From Microplitis mediator (Eukaryota; Arthropoda; Insecta; Hymenoptera; Braconidae): a stretch of 64,000 bases of DNA. The position numbers were made by a program, and so were the translations under genes. The stretch lies in contig NC_079977.1 of the NCBI RefSeq assembly GCF_029852145.1, positions 16,315,948 to 16,379,947 on the forward strand, in the 5' to 3' direction. This document shows positions 60,046 to 64,000 of this stretch, piece by piece. The notes below the pieces were generated by a model. It searched no databases. It saw nothing but the letters and a program-made list of their open reading frames with translations, and was not told the DNA's origin. Numbering within the stretch: the stretch's first letter is position 1; every line of letters starts with the position of its first letter.

Positions 60046-60460
60046 CTGACTGCGCCCACCATTACGCCACCTTCGACTTGTGCATGCGCAGTATTGTTGC
60101 TCTTATGAATTCACCAACTGTTCACTGAACTAGTAACTTTTAAAGGAGTAAACTTAGAGAAAAAAAAAAATGCGAGACAATTTCTTTTAGAGCGTTCAAT
60201 TTCCTTCAAAAATATGTATCTCTCACTCCGACATGTTAATTCCAAAATGAGTTGTAAAATTCCAAAGTTAAAAAATTTTTTTTTCCATGTTAGTTAAACG
60301 TAAAATATAAAATTTACGATGATCGACCTTTCAAAATTGATATTAAGAGCTCCCGTTTTCACAGGCTACTTTTTTCATAACTAGGAAGATATTTTACTGC
60401 GGGTTTTGAAAAAAAAAAATAGTCGATTTTTTTGAACCAGTCTTATATCTATATGTATAT
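60046..60460. repeat. Satellite fragment and one-armed palindrome remnant
   Basis: 60055-60140 resembles the diverged satellite variant (TGCATGCGCAG). 60160-60446 resembles the right arm of the P1/P3 elements (GAGCGTTCAATTTCC; AATAGTCGATTTTTTTG) but lacks the CACCC end and the opposite arm. Confidence 0.6.
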
Positions 60461-61500
<1,040 letters not shown>

Positions 61501-61653
61501 TTTTTAATAATATCTTATAATACATTATTGCATGTTTTTTCGGCCACTATTGGACTTGTAGGATATTTTTAAGTATAACTCATAAAATAATCTTAAAGAA
61601 ATATTATTTTCATTTATACACCTTTTTTTTATTGAATACATATTTTTATTTGT

Positions 61654-63249
61654 TTATAAAGTTTTTATAAAGTCTTCAAATGTCATAATAACAGCATAAT
61701 TATTTTTTTTTATCCTATCATCATTACTAATGCTTAAATTAAATTCAGTACGAAATTGTGCTATATCGAAAGAATTAGTAGGTTTATTCATTTTCATGTC
61801 ATAATACATTAAATATTTTGTCTTTTTATTAATCTCTAATAAATATGTTTGATTATTAAAACCGCGGATTAAATAAATATCCGGAAAGTTATAAATATCA
61901 TTATTCATAGTGTTACTAGGTATAAAATCAAATAAATTAAACATATTTGAAGTACAAGATGATAAATTTTTAAAATACTCCTCAGGCAATGATTCAATTT
62001 TTATTTTACCAGAATCTACAGTAGTAATAATTTTTTTTTCATTATAATTATCTTTTGGCTCAATCCTAGCATCTATAAATATCAATTTATCGCTATTACG
62101 GCGAATATTATATATCCGATTTTTGAAATGATATTTAGATTCTTTAGATTTCATTGAAATACTGATATTAATATTAAAATCGTCATCGTTAATTACTAAT
62201 TTCTCTAATTCTACTTTTAATTCGTTATCTAGTTCTGACATCATTATTTCATCGTTTTCCTCTGTACTAAATAAGTCGTAATGGTAATATTTTTTTGATA
62301 CTTCTATCCAATTATCGAAAAGATGATAGGACATTGTCCATCTACTTTGAGCACATAAATACTTTAAATCATAGATATTCATATACGATCGACGTTTATT
62401 ACTAATATGTATAATTATAAATAAATCATTGTAAACATCTAAATATATATTCTCATTTCTATCAGAATAAATAATGTCAATAAAATTACCTTTACAAAAT
62501 ACATAATATCTATTATATTCTTTTAATCCTTTATACTCATGATAAATCAAATGAATTTCTTTGTATTTCGCGTGTTGGTAAAATTCCAAACAATGTTCAT
62601 TAATTATTTTACAAGGCATAAATGAATGGTAAAGATACAATTTAAATTGATCTGTATAAATTGGATTAAGCCTAAGAATCGAATGAAAAATAGCATTATA
62701 CGATGAAGAAGAATTTAAATCCTCTTTATTTTGAATATTTTGTTTTATGAAACGATTATCATTATCTAATAGAGGTGATAATAATTTTGAATCGTTATTT
62801 TGATTTTTTTTCAAAAACATATTATTTATAAACCAATAGGAATTAAGTATGTTATTTATTAATTTAACATCTAATTTATTTTTAACGTATGATGCTAAAT
62901 ATTTAATGTATATTTTTATTAAAGCCGTTGATACGACTATATTTGTTATATTTATTTCACGATCTAATATAGTTGCACCCATTCCGTCATTATTTAATTC
63001 TAATTGCCAAAATTGTCTATTACAATCTACAATGTTGAATCTTATGCTCTTTTTGAATAATTTGATATTCAATTTAATATTTTTAAAGATTATTAACTTT
63101 AATTTTAAATCAATAAAGTTTTCATTACCATAATTCCAACAAATTTTCTCAATGATCTCAATTGGTAATTGTGTTACGATAGATGATTGTTGTTGTTGTT
63201 TCTTCTTCACACTTTTCTTCCTTTCAATTTATTTTTTTTCTTGAATCAT
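61654..63249 (-). CDS. F-box-like gene, copy B (body intact, early TAA)
   Basis: The body 61654-63228 is one open frame. An F-box start (QLPIEIIEKICWNY) follows a KKKQQQQ tract. The rest aligns end to end with copy A and includes the C-terminal IYLIRGFNNQTYLLEIN...FEDFIKTL that copy A lost. F-box proteins link substrates to SCF ubiquitin ligase; the substrate part is unrecognised. From the ATG at 63249 the seventh codon is TAA, in the same A-tract where copy A has its deletion. The next in-frame ATG is about 75 codons into the body, past the F-box. Either the gene is dead, starts at a non-ATG codon or another exon, or the stop is an error. The 5' exon donor GTAAGTATAC (63560) and acceptor near 63424 match copy A. 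Confidence 0.6.
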
Positions 63250-63440
63250 TAAATCAGCAGCAGCAGCAGCAGCAGCAGAAGCTGTAGTAGTAGATGTACT
63301 AATAGCAGTATGATATGAAGCAATTCGTCTCATATCGAATTCCAACGATTTCCAGGAGATAAATAAGATTTTGATGAATATTTTGGAAATCGATTGTTTT
63401 TTTTTCCGTTTATTCTTCTATTCCTAGAAGAGTAAAAAAA

Positions 63441-63441
63441 C

Positions 63442-63508
<67 letters not shown>
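63441..63508. repeat. (AAT)n microsatellite in the 5' intron of copy B
   Basis: About 22 AAT units, expanded relative to the short run in copy A's intron (about 53685-53700). Confidence 0.9.
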
Positions 63509-63509
<1 letters not shown>

Positions 63510-63654
63510 TAATAACAATAATTAAGTATAAATTAAATAATAAAAAAAAAGTATACTTACTAGAGCAGAATACTATATTATGGCGTATAACCCTTGTTTT
63601 GTTATTGAATGAGTCAATTGGCTCAGAGCTACACGAATTTATGTATAATAGGAT

Positions 63655-64000
63655 GTATAATAGGATAACTCAACAAACCGAGGTTTTGAAATTTTTGATG
63701 ACAACAAGTTCTTACTACAGCTTATACTCTGCGCATCCCTATCACGAATCTGGAGCATGCGTAGTTTTAACAGCTCTTTTTAATTTGATTACTCTGCACC
63801 ATACTAGTTGAATTTACTTTCCCGCTCCCCCCACCTCTACTACCCAACAAACTCAAGTCCTCAATACAGCTCTTTTTAATATGACTACTCTGCACCATAC
63901 TAGTTGAATTTACTTTCCCGCTCCCCCCCCCCACCTCTACTACCCAACAAACTCAAGTCCTCAATACAGCTCTTTTTAATATGACTACTCTGTACCATAC
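63655..64000. repeat. Dispersed satellite monomers upstream of copy B
   Basis: Two to three monomers (GAATTTACTTTCCCGCTCCC, CTCAAGTCCTCAATACAGC) that have lost the left arm of the hairpin. They continue past the window end. Confidence 0.8.

Noticed and set aside
63330..63518. Leu-repeat ORF
   Set aside because: It is a translation of (AAT)n in the 5' intron of the F-box-like copy B.

Overview
The window is AT-rich eukaryotic DNA, most likely from an insect, perhaps a parasitoid-type hymenopteran. The lineage call is an inference from the transposon types, the very long (TA)n runs and the base composition; no host gene here settles it. Nearly all of the sequence is mobile-element material in nested layers, with remnants of one spliced host-like gene and a few small spliced or single-exon minus-strand genes.

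1-26.6 kb: long LTRs of one family (TGTAACAATCG...CGATCGTGACA, about 2.0-2.4 kb each). There is a partial LTR at 1-387, full LTRs at 9696-11976 and 20474-24865, and an inverted solo LTR (20715-23119, duplicated CTAT target) inside the last. No gag or pol is visible between them. The intervening DNA carries two plus-strand ORFs next to the first LTR, one resembling a DEDD-exonuclease-like accessory family. It also carries three paralogous, intron-containing genes antisense to the LTRs (8123-9160 intact; 17728-18950 with two stops; 19394-19871 degenerate). Large perfect-type palindromes (3335-4352, 12495-14002, 15875-16764) sit in TA runs. The LTR ending at 24865 abuts coding sequence of a four-exon gene fragment (24866-26418).

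26.6-37.1 kb, minus strand: a 5'-truncated endogenous errantivirus-like (Ty3/gypsy with envelope) element. In its transcription order it holds an integrase C-terminus remnant, an envelope pseudogene with two stops, an intact RRM-like/F-box/LRR ORF, an intact RNase H1 (hybrid-binding domain plus catalytic domain), a G-rich polypurine tract and a 3' LTR split by a 2.3-kb TA-flanked transposon. The envelope, LRR and RNase H ORFs each begin just after a splice-acceptor-like sequence. Nine copies of a covarying three-stem motif are scattered through the LTR and between the genes. This is the best candidate for an undescribed system: a complex-retrovirus-like element with spliced accessory genes and a repeated RNA (or cruciform) structure.

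37-64 kb: a small two-exon membrane-protein gene, a 3.6-kb satellite array whose monomers carry a 10-bp hairpin and a GCGCATGCGC palindrome, an unrecognised 165-aa ORF, TA-flanked transposons built of short repeated words, a 5S-rRNA-derived fragment, an R1-clade LINE inserted in a (CTA)n run with one in-frame stop, and a duplicated F-box-like gene pair (51.9-53.8 and 61.7-63.6 kb), both damaged at the same A-tract. Further palindromes lie at 54.4-56.5 and 60.5-61.4 kb. Satellite monomers lie just upstream of four different minus-strand genes in this half.
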